This document shows, one piece after another, positions 26,953-37,445 of a stretch of DNA of 64,000 bases. The position numbers were made by a program, and so were the translations under genes. Every line of letters begins with the position of its first letter. Within the stretch, counting starts at the first letter, position 1. Source of the stretch: Roseococcus sp. (lineage in GTDB: Bacteria; Pseudomonadota; Alphaproteobacteria; Acetobacterales; Acetobacteraceae); the NCBI GenBank assembly GCA_026414745.1, contig JAOAIK010000049.1, forward strand, positions 1 to 64,000. Direction: 5' to 3'. Under the pieces are notes generated by a model. It did no database searches and was not told the origin of the DNA. It was given only the letters and a program-made list of their open reading frames with translations.

Positions 26953-27309
26953 ATGGAAGCCATGATCTACACCCTCGTGCGCGGCGCGGACTGGCGCGAG
27001 GCCGAGCGCCTCGGCGCCTATCACGGCAGCGCGGACGACCGGCGCGACGGCTTCCTGCACTTCTCCACCGCAGCGCAGCTGCGCGCCACCGCCGCGAAGC
27101 ACCGCCGGGGCGAGGCCGATCTCTGGATGGTCGAGGTCGAGGCCGCCGCGCTGGGCGAGTCCCTGCGCTGGGAGCCGGCCTCCGGCGGCATGCGCCCGGG
27201 CCTTTTCCCCCATCTCTACGCGCCGCTGCCGCTCGCGGCGGTGCGCCGCGCCCTGCCCGTGCCGCTCGATGCGGCGGGACGTCACGTCTTCCCTCCCGAC
27301 ATTCCCTGA
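26953..27309 (+). CDS. DUF952 family protein
   Basis: A 118-residue protein of the DUF952 family, related in fold to ADP-ribosyl-transfer-like domains but without known function. Typical features: MIYTLVRGADWREAERLGAY, the DGFLHFSTAAQL segment and the closing GLFPHLYAPLPLAAVRRALP. Either ATG 26953 or 26962 could start it; neither has a good Shine-Dalgarno. The family often sits next to pyrD in alphaproteobacteria, and pyrD is indeed nearby (28255). Its 3' end overlaps the convergent EamA gene by 28 bases. Confidence 0.88.
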   Translation: MEAMIYTLVRGADWREAERLGAYHGSADDRRDGFLHFSTAAQLRATAAKHRRGEADLWMVEVEAAALGESLRWEPASGGMRPGLFPHLYAPLPLAAVRRALPVPLDAAGRHVFPPDIP

Positions 27310-28166
27310 CGCTCCCGCGCCGCGCGCGCCACCGCGCGCTCGCTCATCACGCAGGCCAGCACCACGATCGCACCGCCCAGGATCACCTCGGCGCCGGGCG
27401 CGTTGCCGAAGACCATGAGGTCGAGCACAACCGACCACGGCAGGGCGACGAACTCGAAGGGCGCGAGCCGCGCCGGGGTGGCGTGCCGGAAGGCGAGGGC
27501 GAGCAGGATGGTCGCCGCCCCCGCCAGCACGCCGTTCGAGACGAAGCGCGCCCAGGCCTCGGCGTCCGGCGCCACCCAGTGCCAGCCGGCGAAGGGCGCG
27601 GTGGCAAGCAGCCCGAAGAGCGAGGGCCAGAACACCAGCCGCGCGATCCCCGGCTCGCCGCGCAGCCCGCGGTTCACCGTGATGTTGATGGCGTAGCACA
27701 GCGTGCCGAGCAGGGCGCAGGCGAAGCCGAAGAGCGAGCCGCCCTGGCCGAGCTGCGGCCAGAGCGCCACCATCACCCCCCCGAAGCCCACCCCGGACCA
27801 GATCCAGGCCGCGCGCGGCACGCGTTCGCGCAGGAAGAGCGCGGCCATCGCGAGCGTCATGAAGGGCGCGGTGAAGAAGACGAGGTAGCCGTCCGCCAGC
27901 GGCAGGTGGCGGAAGGCGAGGAAGAACAGCACGCCCGAGAACAGCATCGCCACCGCCCGCAGCCCGTGCAGGAAGGGGTGCGCGGTGGCCAGCGGCCCGC
28001 CCAGCCCGCGCGCGGCCGCGCGCAGCAGGAACAGCAGCAGCAGCAGCGTGGCGTGGCGCAGGAAGATGGCCTGCGCCGCGCTGTGCTCCGCCGACAGGAT
28101 CTTGCTGTTCGCATCCAGGATGCCGAACAGGCCGATGCCGGCCATCAGCATCGCCGGGCCTTTCAC
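27282..28166 (-). CDS. EamA-type DMT superfamily transporter
   Basis: A 294-residue inner-membrane protein with about ten hydrophobic helices in two EamA repeats: first repeat from AMLMAGIGLFGILDANSKIL to GFGGVMVALWP, second from FGFACALLGTLCYAINITVN to ILGGAIVVLACVM. The DANSK and FFTAPFMTLAMAALFLRE segments are family hallmarks. Substrate cannot be told (amino acids or other metabolites are usual). It runs against DUF952 (28-bp tail overlap) and is divergent from pyrD, with which it shares a GC-rich upstream region of ~90 bases. Confidence 0.9.
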   Translation of the reverse strand: MKGPAMLMAGIGLFGILDANSKILSAEHSAAQAIFLRHATLLLLLFLLRAAARGLGGPLATAHPFLHGLRAVAMLFSGVLFFLAFRHLPLADGYLVFFTAPFMTLAMAALFLRERVPRAAWIWSGVGFGGVMVALWPQLGQGGSLFGFACALLGTLCYAINITVNRGLRGEPGIARLVFWPSLFGLLATAPFAGWHWVAPDAEAWARFVSNGVLAGAATILLALAFRHATPARLAPFEFVALPWSVVLDLMVFGNAPGAEVILGGAIVVLACVMSERAVARAARERQGMSGGKT

Positions 28167-28254
28167 CGCCGCTTTCCCCTCGCCGTGTGCGCCCCCGTCT
28201 CGGGCGGCGGGGAGGCTGTGTCAACGCGCGCTTTGCCGCTATGCAGCGCCCGCC

Positions 28255-29301
28255 ATGACGCCCGCCCTCGCCTCCGCCGCCCTGCCGCTGCTGCGCCTGA
28301 TGGACGCCGAGGCCGCGCACGGGCTTGCGCTGCGCGCCCTCGCCCTCGGCCTCGCGGGGCGGGACGAGCGGCCCGATCCCCCCGCCCTGGCCATCGCGGC
28401 GCTCGGGCTCTCCTTCCGCAACCCGATCGGCCTCGCCGCCGGCTTCGACAAGGACGCCGTGGCGGTGCTGCCGCTGCTGCGGCTCGGCTTCGGCTTCGTC
28501 GAGGCGGGCACCGTCACGCCGCGCCCGCAGGCGGGCAATCCGCGCCCGCGGCTGTTCCGCCTGCCCGAGGACCGCGCGGTGATCAACCGCATGGGCTTCA
28601 ACAACGCCGGGCTCGAGGCCTTCCTCGCGCGGCTGTCCGCCCTGCCGCGCCCGCTGCCCGGGATCCTCGGCGCCAATGTCGGCGTGAACAAGGAGGGCGC
28701 GCAGCCCGAGCGCGACTATCCCATGCTGTGCCGCGCCGTGGCGCCGCTCGCGGACTATGTCACCATCAACATCTCCTCGCCCAACACGCCAGGGCTGCGC
28801 GACCTGCAGGGCGAGGAGCGCCTGGCCGCGATCCTCGCCGCGGTGGACCCGCCGGCGCTCGGCCGGCCGGTGCTGGTGAAGCTCGCGCCCGATCTGGCGG
28901 AGGAGGCGCTGGGGCCGCTCGTCGAGCTCTGCGTGCGCGCCGGGGTGGCGGGGCTCATCCTCACCAACACCACGCTGGCGCGGCCGCAATCGCTGCGCTC
29001 GCCGCATCGGGGCGAGGCGGGCGGGCTTTCCGGCGCGCCGCTCTTCGGCCCCTCCACGGAGATGCTGCGCCGGGCGCATCGCCTGGCGCGCGGGCGGCTC
29101 GTGCTGGTCGGCGCGGGCGGGGTGGCGAGCGGGGCCGAGGCCTATGCGAAGATCCGCGCCGGCGCCTCGCTCGTGCAGCTCTACACGGGCTTCGCCTATG
29201 GCGGGCCGGCGCTGGTGGGGCGCATCAAGCGCGAACTCGCGGAATGTCTCGCGCGCGACGGCATCGCGCGGCTGGCCGATGCGGTGGGGGTGGACTCGTG
29301 A
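28255..29301 (+). CDS. pyrD: Dihydroorotate dehydrogenase (quinone), class 2
   Basis: Oxidises dihydroorotate to orotate using the quinone pool, in pyrimidine synthesis; peripheral inner-membrane flavoenzyme. The 348-residue protein has the class 2 N-terminal membrane helices (LPLLRLMDAEAAHGLALRAL), FMN-binding NPIGLAAGFDKD, NRMGFNNAG, the catalytic-Ser loop NISSPNTPGLRDLQ, LVKLAPD, LTNTT and the phosphate-binding VLVGAGGVASGAEAYAKI and VQLYTGFAYGGP. The start is the ATG at 28255; upstream in-frame codons are non-coding. The stop overlaps the GTG of the HAD gene. Confidence 0.96.
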   Translation: MTPALASAALPLLRLMDAEAAHGLALRALALGLAGRDERPDPPALAIAALGLSFRNPIGLAAGFDKDAVAVLPLLRLGFGFVEAGTVTPRPQAGNPRPRLFRLPEDRAVINRMGFNNAGLEAFLARLSALPRPLPGILGANVGVNKEGAQPERDYPMLCRAVAPLADYVTINISSPNTPGLRDLQGEERLAAILAAVDPPALGRPVLVKLAPDLAEEALGPLVELCVRAGVAGLILTNTTLARPQSLRSPHRGEAGGLSGAPLFGPSTEMLRRAHRLARGRLVLVGAGGVASGAEAYAKIRAGASLVQLYTGFAYGGPALVGRIKRELAECLARDGIARLADAVGVDS

Positions 29302-30158
29302 AGATCCTGGAGGGCCTCGCGCCCGTCGCCGACGAGTATGAGGGCTTCGTGCTCGATCTCTGGGGCGTGGTGCATGACGGGCGCGCGCTCTATCCCGGCG
29401 TGGCCGACTGCCTCGCGCGGCTGCGCGCGCGCGGCAAGCGCATCGCCTTCCTCACCAACGCGCCGCGCCGCGCCTGGTTCATCCAGGGCATGCTGGACCG
29501 CATGGGGCTCGACCGCGCGCTGTATGACGGCATCCTCTCCTCCGGCGAGGTGACCTGGCGCTGGCTGCGCGACCGGCCCGACCCCGTCTTCTCCCGGCTC
29601 GGCCGGCGCGCCTTCCACATCGGCCCCGAGCGCGACCTCTCGGTGGTGGAGGAGGGCGTGGCCGAACTCGTCCCCGAGCCCGAGCAGGCGGAGTTCCTGC
29701 TCAACACCGGCCCCGATCCCGCGCGGGGCTCCCATTCGGCCGAGGCCTACCGCCCCGCGCTGGCGCGCTGCTTCGCCGCGGGGCTGCCCATGGTCTGCGT
29801 CAACCCGGACCGCGCGGTGATGGTGGGCGGCGAGCGCATCATCTGCGCAGGCGCGCTGGCCGACATCTATCTCCAATGGGGCGGCGAGGTGGTGGAGGTC
29901 GGCAAGCCCGATCCGGCCGTCTATGGCCCGGTGATGGAAACCCTCGGCCTCGAGGATCCGCGGCGCGTGCTGGCGGTGGGCGACACGCCGCACACCGACC
30001 TCGCCGGCGCCGCCGCCGCCGGCATGGACAGCCTCTGGGCCCTGACCGGGCTCGCCGCCGACGCGCATGGCGAGAACCCGGACCCCGCCGTGCTGGCGCG
30101 CGTGGCGGAGGAGGAGGGCGTCGCCCCCCGCGCCGCGCTGCGCGCCCTGCGCTGGTGA
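29298..30158 (+). CDS. HAD-IIA family hydrolase (TIGR01459-like)
   Basis: A 286-residue cytosolic phosphatase of HAD class IIA. Motif I is VLDLWGVVHDG (the nucleophile Asp and acid/base position DxW rather than DxD, typical of this alphaproteobacterial subgroup), motif II FLTNAPRR, motif III Lys in EVGKPDPAVYG, motif IV VGDTPHTDLAGA. The cap domain lies between motifs II and III. Substrate unknown. It starts at GTG 29298, overlapping the pyrD stop, so it may be co-translated with pyrD and perhaps acts on a nucleotide or sugar phosphate; this is inference. Confidence 0.88.
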   Translation: MKILEGLAPVADEYEGFVLDLWGVVHDGRALYPGVADCLARLRARGKRIAFLTNAPRRAWFIQGMLDRMGLDRALYDGILSSGEVTWRWLRDRPDPVFSRLGRRAFHIGPERDLSVVEEGVAELVPEPEQAEFLLNTGPDPARGSHSAEAYRPALARCFAAGLPMVCVNPDRAVMVGGERIICAGALADIYLQWGGEVVEVGKPDPAVYGPVMETLGLEDPRRVLAVGDTPHTDLAGAAAAGMDSLWALTGLAADAHGENPDPAVLARVAEEEGVAPRAALRALRW

Positions 30159-30236
30159 GACCGAGCCCGCGGCGCGCCGACCCTCTGGCCCGCCCGCGGG
30201 GCGCGAAGCGGCCCGCGTCGCGCCTTCCCCTGCGGC

Positions 30237-32993
30237 TCAGCCGAGCAGGGCGCGGGTTTCCTCCGCCGCCTCGGCGAGGCTGACGCGCCGCGCCTCCACC
30301 CCCTCGGGCAGCGCGGCCAGGATGCGCGAGGGGCAGGCGCGGTCCAGCAGCACGAAGACCCCGCGATCCTCCGCGCGGCGCACCAGCCGGCCGAAGGCCT
30401 GGCGCAGCCGGTGCCGGGCATGGGCGTCGTCATGCTCCTGCGGCGCGCCGCCCGAGAGGTGCAGCCGCCGCTCGCGGTGCAGGATGGTGCGGCGCGGCCA
30501 GGGCACGCGGTCGAAGACGAGCAGGCGCAGCGACCGGCCCGGCACGTCCACCCCGTCGCGCATCGCATCGGTGCCGAGCAGGCAGGCGTTCTCCTCGGCG
30601 CGGAAGATGTCCACCAGCGTGGCGTTGTCCATGGCGTCCACATGCTGGGCGTAGAGCGGGATGCCGGCGGCCTCGAGCGGGGGCGCGATGCGCGCGGCCA
30701 CCTCGCGCAGGCGGCGGATGGCGGTGAACAGGCCGAGCGCGCCGCCGCCCGCCGCAAGGAACAGCCGCTGCATCGCCGCCGCCACCTGGCCGGGCTGGCG
30801 CGCGTCCACGTCGGTCACCACGAAGGCGCGGGTGTTCGCCGCGTAGTCGAAGGGCGAGGGCACGGCGGCGCGCAGCGCCGGCAGGGGCAGATGCGCCGCG
30901 CCGGTGCGCGCCTCGGCCTCGCGCCAGGCGGCCTCGGGATCCGCGCGCTTGGCGGCATCGGTCAGCGTGGCGGAGGTGATGAGCAGCCCATGCGCCGGCG
31001 CGGCCACCGCCTGGGCGAAGGGGATGGTGGGGTCGAGCCAGTGGCGGTGCAGCCCGGCATCCACCTCGCGCCCGTCCCGGCGGTCGAGCTGGAGCCAGGT
31101 GACCATCACCGGCCGCACGCCCGGCTCTGGCGGAGGCTCCTGCAGCGCGCCCAGCATGGCGCGCCAGGCGGCGAGCGGGATCAGCGCGCGCCGCTCGATC
31201 CCGCGCAGCGCCGTCTCGAGGCGGATGCGCTCGCCCGCCTCGCCCTCCTCCCCGGCCGACTCGAGCCGGGCGGCGAGACGGTCGCGCAGCGTCGCCAGCG
31301 GCTCCTCGAGCCTTGCCAGGGCCCTCGCCAGCCTTGCCCCCGCCTCGGCCAGCGCCTCGCCGACGGGGTGGAGGTCTGCCTCCAGCGTGTAGCCCTCGTC
31401 CTCGGCGGCGCGCGCCAGCACCTGGGCGCGCACGACGCGCAGGAAGGCCTCGCTCGGGTTCTCGTCGCGCGGCGGCTCGGCCAGGCGCGCCCACCAGCCG
31501 CTGGCGGGCAGGGCGCGCGCGGCCTGCAGCGCGGCCTCCAGCGGCGGCAGCAGCTCGGGGATGTCGCCCGCCAGCTCCTCGATGCGCCGGCGCAACCCCT
31601 TGGCGCGGGAGCGCCCGCCCTCCGCCCCCAGCAGCCAGCGGCGCAGCTCCCCCGCCTCGGTGCCCGAGAAGGCGGCCGAGAAGGCGCTGTCCGCGGCGTC
31701 GAAGAGGTGATGGCCCTCGTCGAAGACGTAGCGCAGCGGCCGCCCGTCCTCGCCGCCGCCCAGGGCCGCCTGCACCATCACCAGCGCATGGTTGGCGACG
31801 ACGAGGCGCGCGCGGCGCGCGCGGCGGATCGAATGCTCGACGAAGCACTTGCGGTAATGCGCGCAGGCCGAGCGGATGCACTCGCCGCGCCGGTCCGCGA
31901 GCCCGGCGAAGGCGCCGGGGAACAGCTCCGCCAGCCAGCCCGGGAAATCGCCGCCCTGGATGTCGCCATCGCGGGTGGCGACGGCCCAGCGCGCCACGAG
32001 CGCCAGCGGCAGCGTGAGCCCGCGGAGGTTGAGCTGGCCCAGCGCCTCCTCGAGGTTGAGCAGGCAGAGGTAGTTCTCCCGCCCTTTGCGCAGGGCGACG
32101 CGGGCGCGGCGCTCCTCCGGGTCCGGGTAGAGCTGCGCGAGCTGCTGGTCGATCTGGCGCTGCAGGTTGCGCGTGTAGGTGCTGATCCAGACCGGGGCGC
32201 CATTGCGCTCGGCCCAGAGCGAGGCGGGGGCGATGTAGCCCAGCGTCTTGCCCGTGCCGGTGCCGGCCTCGGCCAGGACGAGGCGCGGCGCGCCCTCGGC
32301 CTCGCGGGGCGCGAAGGCGAGCGCGGCGGCCGAGGCGAAATCCGCCTGTTGCGGGCGCTGCTCGGCGCCGGGGCCCAGCATCTCCGCCAGCCGGCGGCGG
32401 GCCTCCTGCGGCGCGACCGGGTGCGAGGCGGGCGGAGGCGGCGGGCTCGTCTCCTCCCATTCGGGCAGGCGGCGCCAGGGCTTGAAGGCCTCGCGGCTGG
32501 GCCGTGCCTCGGGCGCGCCGAGGGCGGCCAGCACGCTCTCCGCCCAGGGCCAGCCGGCGGCGCGCAGCTGCGCGGCCATGCCCGCGGCGTCCCGGCCCGC
32601 CGGGGTGGCGGCGGCATCGGCCAGGGCGCGCAGCAGCCGCGCGGCGAGATCGGGCAGCAGGGCGGCGGCGGCCGCATCGTCCTGCGGCGGCGGCAGATCG
32701 AGCGCGAGGGCGAGGCCGCGGGGCGTGGGCGGGGCGTGCCGCGCCGGAAGCGCGAAGGCGAAGAGCTCGAGCAGATCCAGCGCGTCGAGGAAGGGCGGCA
32801 GGTCGAGGCGGCGCGCCGCCGAGGGCGCGTGGACGAGCAGGGGCGGCGGCAGGCGCGCGAGAGTCTCGGCGATGCGCGCAGCCTCAAGGGTGAGCAGCTC
32901 GCCATCCGGCGTCAGCAGCGTGGCCCGGCCGTGCGCGGCGACGAGCGCGGGCGCCTCGGGCAGGAGCAGGCGCGGGCGAATCGGGCCGGGCAT
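30237..32993 (-). CDS. DinG/XPD-like ATP-dependent DNA helicase
   Basis: A 918-residue superfamily 2 helicase. Walker A is EAGTGTGKTLGYIAP (about residue 245); the DEAH-type box is YVFDEGHHLFDA; the C-terminal helicase domain has LFTAIRRLREVA, LLGTDAMRDGVDVPG and QAFGRLVRRAEDRGV. Four cysteines for an FeS cluster are visible (YLCLL, then GECIRSACAHYRKCF), as in XPD/DinG. The N-terminal ~220 residues contain a weak nuclease-like or regulatory domain (LLTPDGELLTLEA). I use the ATG at 32993; the longer frame upstream would run into tRNA-Arg. Probable role: DNA repair at structured DNA. Confidence 0.9.
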   Translation of the reverse strand: MPGPIRPRLLLPEAPALVAAHGRATLLTPDGELLTLEAARIAETLARLPPPLLVHAPSAARRLDLPPFLDALDLLELFAFALPARHAPPTPRGLALALDLPPPQDDAAAAALLPDLAARLLRALADAAATPAGRDAAGMAAQLRAAGWPWAESVLAALGAPEARPSREAFKPWRRLPEWEETSPPPPPASHPVAPQEARRRLAEMLGPGAEQRPQQADFASAAALAFAPREAEGAPRLVLAEAGTGTGKTLGYIAPASLWAERNGAPVWISTYTRNLQRQIDQQLAQLYPDPEERRARVALRKGRENYLCLLNLEEALGQLNLRGLTLPLALVARWAVATRDGDIQGGDFPGWLAELFPGAFAGLADRRGECIRSACAHYRKCFVEHSIRRARRARLVVANHALVMVQAALGGGEDGRPLRYVFDEGHHLFDAADSAFSAAFSGTEAGELRRWLLGAEGGRSRAKGLRRRIEELAGDIPELLPPLEAALQAARALPASGWWARLAEPPRDENPSEAFLRVVRAQVLARAAEDEGYTLEADLHPVGEALAEAGARLARALARLEEPLATLRDRLAARLESAGEEGEAGERIRLETALRGIERRALIPLAAWRAMLGALQEPPPEPGVRPVMVTWLQLDRRDGREVDAGLHRHWLDPTIPFAQAVAAPAHGLLITSATLTDAAKRADPEAAWREAEARTGAAHLPLPALRAAVPSPFDYAANTRAFVVTDVDARQPGQVAAAMQRLFLAAGGGALGLFTAIRRLREVAARIAPPLEAAGIPLYAQHVDAMDNATLVDIFRAEENACLLGTDAMRDGVDVPGRSLRLLVFDRVPWPRRTILHRERRLHLSGGAPQEHDDAHARHRLRQAFGRLVRRAEDRGVFVLLDRACPSRILAALPEGVEARRVSLAEAAEETRALLG

Positions 32994-33070
32994 GGGGCGG
33001 AGAGTGGGGTGCGCGGCGGGGCGGCGCCAGCCCTCGCGGCGCGGCGCCCGGCATGGTATGCGAGTCGCGT

Positions 33071-33144
33071 GTCCCCGTAGCTCAGCCGGATAGAGCACAG
33101 GATTCCTAATCCTGGGGCCGTGGGTTCGAATCCCGCCGGGGACA
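33071..33144 (+). tRNA. tRNA-Arg (CCT)
   Basis: Full cloverleaf: acceptor GTCCCCG/CGGGGAC, D-arm with GCTC/GAGC, anticodon stem CAGGA/TCCTG with loop TTCCTAA (anticodon CCT, reads AGG), T-loop TTCGAAT. Discriminator A; CCA is not encoded. It is 77 bases upstream of, and divergent from, the helicase gene. Confidence 0.96.
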
Positions 33145-33421
33145 GTCCTCCCCCCCTAGGCCAGCGAGCCCGCACGGTCATGGCTGGCGCGTTCTGCCGC
33201 GCGACGGGTCCGAGCCGGCGGGGGACATCACTCCGGCTGCGGCGCGCAGGCTGGCCGATGCCCTCGGCGGCGCGAGGCTGCGCGGACTGGAGGCGGGCCA
33301 CCGGGTCGCCCCTTCGCCGCCAGGCTTGCGCCGACACGTCGCGGGGAAGGCGCCGCGGCCATGGCGCGGTGGCGGCCGGGGAGGGCAGGAGAACGGGCCT
33401 CGCGGAGCCCCCTCATGTCCC

Positions 33422-33497
<76 letters not shown>

Positions 33498-33681
33498 CCG
33501 GGGAGTGGCGGGCGTATACCCCCCGACGGCGCGGCCCGCAACCCCGCCCGCGGGCCGGGCGCTCCCTGCGCGGCGCCTGCACCCCCCGCCCCGCCCCTGG
33601 CGCTTCCGCCCCGCGCCCGATTCCAGGCCGGGGCGATCTGCTCTAGTGTCCGCCGCGACCAGCACGCGAGGACATGGCGAC

Positions 33682-34419
33682 ATGCGAAAGGTCTACCCGG
33701 ACGCGAGGGCGGCGCTGGCCGGCCTGCTGCGCGACGGCATGGTGATCCACTCCGGCGGCTTCGGCCTCTGCGGCATTCCCGCCGCGCTGATCGACGCCGT
33801 GAAGGAGAGCGGCGTGAAGAACCTCACCGTCGTCTCCAACAACGCGGGCATCGACGATGTGGGCCTCGGCAAGCTGCTGCGCACACGCCAGATCCGCAAG
33901 ATGATCGCGAGCTATGTGGGCGAGAACGCGGAGTTCGCCCGCCAGTATCTCGCCGGCGAGCTCGAGATCGAGTTCAACCCCCAGGGCACGCTGGCCGAGC
34001 GCATCCGCGCCGGCGGCGCCGGCATTCCGGCCTTCTACACGAAGACGGGCGTGGGCACGGCGGTGGCCGAGGGCAAGCCGACGGCCGTCTTCGACGGGGA
34101 GACCTACATCATGGAGCGCGGCATCGTCGCCGACCTCGCGCTCGTCCACGCCTGGATGGGCGACACCGAGGGCAACCTGATCTACCGGCGCACCGCGCGG
34201 AACTTCAATCCGGTGATGGCCACCGCGGCGAAGGTGACGGTGGCGCAGGTGGAGCATCTGGTGCCCGCCGGCCAGCTCGACCCCGACCACATCCACACCC
34301 CCGGCATCTACGTGAAGCGCATCGTCGCGCTGCCGCCCGACTACCAGAAGCTGATCGAGAACCGCACCGTTCGTCCGCGCAGCGCGGCCGCGGCGGCCGG
34401 CAGCGACGCGACCGTCTGA
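33682..34419 (+). CDS. scoA: 3-oxoacid CoA-transferase subunit A
   Basis: Alpha subunit of a succinyl-CoA:3-ketoacid CoA-transferase, which activates acetoacetate or related acids. The 245-residue protein shows [20 protein letters not shown], the CoA-binding [36 protein letters not shown] and [21 protein letters not shown] (given in part). The ATG at 33682 gives the standard start [12 protein letters not shown]; an overlapping ATG at 33674 is out of frame. The B subunit follows after 13 bases. Specificity could be another 3-oxo acid. Confidence 0.92.
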   Translation: MRKVYPDARAALAGLLRDGMVIHSGGFGLCGIPAALIDAVKESGVKNLTVVSNNAGIDDVGLGKLLRTRQIRKMIASYVGENAEFARQYLAGELEIEFNPQGTLAERIRAGGAGIPAFYTKTGVGTAVAEGKPTAVFDGETYIMERGIVADLALVHAWMGDTEGNLIYRRTARNFNPVMATAAKVTVAQVEHLVPAGQLDPDHIHTPGIYVKRIVALPPDYQKLIENRTVRPRSAAAAAGSDATV

Positions 34420-34432
34420 GAGGAGGCGCCCC

Positions 34433-35095
<663 letters not shown>

Positions 35096-35187
35096 GCCCG
35101 GGCCCGGCGGCGCCGTCGGAGGCCAGGCGCCCGCGGCGGCGCGAGGAGGGGCGCGGTCGGTCGGCGGAGAGCCCCGCCCCCCCGGCC

Positions 35188-36195
35188 TCAGGCCGCGACG
35201 GGCAGCTTCATCCGCTCGGCGATCTGCACCGCGTTCAGCGCCGCGCCCTTGAGGAGCTGGTCGCCGCAGAGGAAGAGATCGAGCCCGCGCTCCCCGAACA
35301 CGGGATTCGCGCGGATGCGCCCCGCCTCCACGTCGTCCTGGCCGGTCGCGGTCAGCGGCATGGGGTAGCGCTGCTGCGCCGGCTCATCCACCAGCTTCAC
35401 GCCCGGCGCCTGCGCCAGCACGGCGCGCGCCGCCTCGGGGGTGACGGGGCGCTCGGTCTCGATGGTCACGGCCTCGGCATGGACCCGCATGGTGGGGATG
35501 CGCACCGCCGTGCAGGAGACGGCGAGATCGGGCAGGCCCATGATCTTCCGGCTCTCCCAGACCACCTTCATCTCCTCGCGCGTGTAGCCATTGGGCTGGA
35601 AGCTGTCGATCTGCGGGATGACGTTGAAGGCGAGCGGGTGGGCGAAGACCTCGTGCCGCGCGGGCTCGCCCTCGACCAGCACGCGGCGGGTTTCGCGCTC
35701 GAGTTCCGCCATGCCCTCCGCCCCGGCGCCCGAGGCGGCCTGGTAGGTGGAAACGATGACGCGGCGCAGCCCGAAGGCCCGGCGCAGCGGCTCCAGCGCC
35801 ACGACGAGGATGGCCGTGGTGCAGTTCGGGTTGGCGATGAGGCGGGCATCGCCGATGGCCGCGGCGTTCACCTCGGGCACCACCAGCGGCACGTCGGGCT
35901 CGAGCCGCAGCGCGGAGGAGTTGTCCACCACCGCCACACCCTCGGCGGCCAGGGCGCGGGCATGCTGCTTCGCGAAATCGCCCGAGACGGCGAGCAGCGC
36001 GAGGTCGAGTTGGCGCGCCGCCTCGAAGCTGAAGGCCTCGATGGTCACCTCGCCGAAGGGGGTGGCGACTTTCGTGCCGGCGCTGCGCTGGGAGGCGAAG
36101 AGTTTGAGTTCCCTTACCGGGAAGCGGCGACGGCCGAGCACCTCGACGAGTTCCTGACCCACGGCGCCCGTCGCGCCGATCACGCCCACACGCAT
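35188..36195 (-). CDS. asd: Aspartate-semialdehyde dehydrogenase
   Basis: Makes aspartate semialdehyde from aspartyl phosphate, the branch point to lysine/diaminopimelate, threonine and methionine. The 335-residue protein has the NADP-binding [18 protein letters not shown], the catalytic Cys in [15 protein letters not shown], the [10 protein letters not shown] segment, and the substrate-binding [12 protein letters not shown] with its His. C-terminal [20 protein letters not shown] is characteristic. It is a single gene convergent with scoB; 92 bases of GC-rich sequence without a clear terminator separate them. Confidence 0.96.
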   Translation of the reverse strand: MRVGVIGATGAVGQELVEVLGRRRFPVRELKLFASQRSAGTKVATPFGEVTIEAFSFEAARQLDLALLAVSGDFAKQHARALAAEGVAVVDNSSALRLEPDVPLVVPEVNAAAIGDARLIANPNCTTAILVVALEPLRRAFGLRRVIVSTYQAASGAGAEGMAELERETRRVLVEGEPARHEVFAHPLAFNVIPQIDSFQPNGYTREEMKVVWESRKIMGLPDLAVSCTAVRIPTMRVHAEAVTIETERPVTPEAARAVLAQAPGVKLVDEPAQQRYPMPLTATGQDDVEAGRIRANPVFGERGLDLFLCGDQLLKGAALNAVQIAERMKLPVAA

Positions 36196-36338
36196 GGCAA
36201 GGCTCCTTTCGCGCGGCGAGCATTAGGGGTTTGCGCGGCCGGGCGGAAGGCCCGCGCGGCATGGCTGGGGCGCGCGGGGCGTTTCCCTGCGGGGCCGGGG
36301 CGGTCTAGCCTCGCCTCGCAGCAGGAGGAAGCAACCGG

Positions 36339-37274
36339 ATGCCCAGCCGTCGCAACGCCCTGGTGGCGGGCCTCGCCACCGCCGCCGCCCTGCCGGGCGG
36401 CGTCACCCTCGCCCAGGCGCAGCAGGCCCCCGCCGCCGCGCCCGCCGCGCCCGCGCTGCCCTATCGCGCGCACACGATCCGCACGCCCGACGGGCTCTCG
36501 CTCGCCGCCTACGAGTATGGCAACCCGGCCGGCATCCCCATCCTGTTCATCCATGGCTATGCCCAGGCCGCCCTCTCCTGGGACCGCCAGACCCGCGACC
36601 CCGAGCTGGCGCGGGAGTTCCGCCTGGTGGCGCTCGACCTGCGCGGCCATGGCATGAGCGACAAGCCCGTGGGCAACGAGCACTACCGCACCGGCAAGCT
36701 CTGGGCCGACGACATCCAGGCCACCATCACCCAGTTGGACCTCGACCGGCCCGTGCTGGTCGGCTGGTCCTATGGCGGGCGGGTGATGGGCGACTACATC
36801 ACCGAACACGGCACGGCCCGCATCCGCGGCATGAACTGGGTGGCGGCCACCAGCTCCACCGCCGACACGGCGCGCTTCGGCCGGGCGGTGCGCCACCTCG
36901 GCCCGATGACCAGCGCCGACCCCGCCACCGCCATCCAGGCCACCATCGCCTTCCTGCGCGACTGCTTCGAGGTGCAGCCCAGCGCCAATGACTTCGAGGT
37001 GATGCTGGCCTTCAACATGATGGTGCCGCGCCATGTGCGCGTCGGCCTGGGCGGGCGCGCCATCACCTTCGAGGAGCGGCTGCGCCGCGTGGAGGTGCCG
37101 GTGCTGGTGACCCACGGGGTGCTGGACAAGGTCGTGGACATCAGCATGGGCCGGCACACGGCCAGCCTGGTGCCGGGGGCGCGGCTCAGCGAATACGCCT
37201 TCATCGGCCACGCCCCCTTCTACGAGGACGCGGCACGCTTCAACCGGGAGCTTGCGGCCTTCGCGCGCGGGTAG
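36339..37274 (+). CDS. Exported alpha/beta hydrolase
   Basis: A 311-residue alpha/beta-fold hydrolase with an N-terminal export signal (MPSRRNALVAGLATAAALPG; two Arg, possibly Tat-dependent but not the full twin-Arg consensus). The fold core includes oxyanion HGYAQAALSW, the nucleophile elbow VGWSYGGRV (Ser), acid THGVLDKVVD (Asp) and GHAPFYEDAARF (His), so the triad is complete. This subgroup resembles haloperoxidase-like esterases. The substrate is unknown. GGAGG is 8-9 bases upstream of the ATG. It stands alone between asd (divergent) and tRNA-Pro. Confidence 0.88.
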   Translation: MPSRRNALVAGLATAAALPGGVTLAQAQQAPAAAPAAPALPYRAHTIRTPDGLSLAAYEYGNPAGIPILFIHGYAQAALSWDRQTRDPELAREFRLVALDLRGHGMSDKPVGNEHYRTGKLWADDIQATITQLDLDRPVLVGWSYGGRVMGDYITEHGTARIRGMNWVAATSSTADTARFGRAVRHLGPMTSADPATAIQATIAFLRDCFEVQPSANDFEVMLAFNMMVPRHVRVGLGGRAITFEERLRRVEVPVLVTHGVLDKVVDISMGRHTASLVPGARLSEYAFIGHAPFYEDAARFNRELAAFARG

Positions 37275-37308
37275 CGGGGGGCTGGAGCGGCGTCGCGGCG
37301 GGGGAGGA

Positions 37309-37385
37309 TGGTCGGAGCGGCGGGATTTGAACCCACGACCCCCAGTCCCCCAGACTGATGCGCTACCAGGCTGCGCTACGCTCCG
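37309..37385 (-). tRNA. tRNA-Pro (GGG)
   Basis: Minus strand: acceptor CGGAGCG/CGCTCCG, D-arm GCGC, anticodon loop TGGGGGA on stem CAGTC/GACTG (anticodon GGG), T-loop TTCAAAT, discriminator A and encoded CCA. Reads CCC/CCU. Confidence 0.96.
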
Positions 37386-37445
37386 ACCGTGCGGGGGCCT
37401 TTATCACCCGGGGGCGGCTTGGCAAAGGGGTGGCCGCGCCGCGCC

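Noticed and set aside
14000..27000. Classical integrated prophage with attL/attR at a tRNA
   Set aside because: No integrase, no tRNA at either edge and no direct-repeat pair noticed; host genes abut both ends. A computed repeat search could still change this.
30411..33080. An 889-codon plus-strand frame opposite the helicase
   Set aside because: Composition-driven shadow; the minus-strand gene has Walker motifs and an FeS-cysteine set.
33145..33421. Coding sequence between tRNA-Arg and tRNA-Ala
   Set aside because: All frames look compositional; no start with a ribosome-binding site and no familiar motif.
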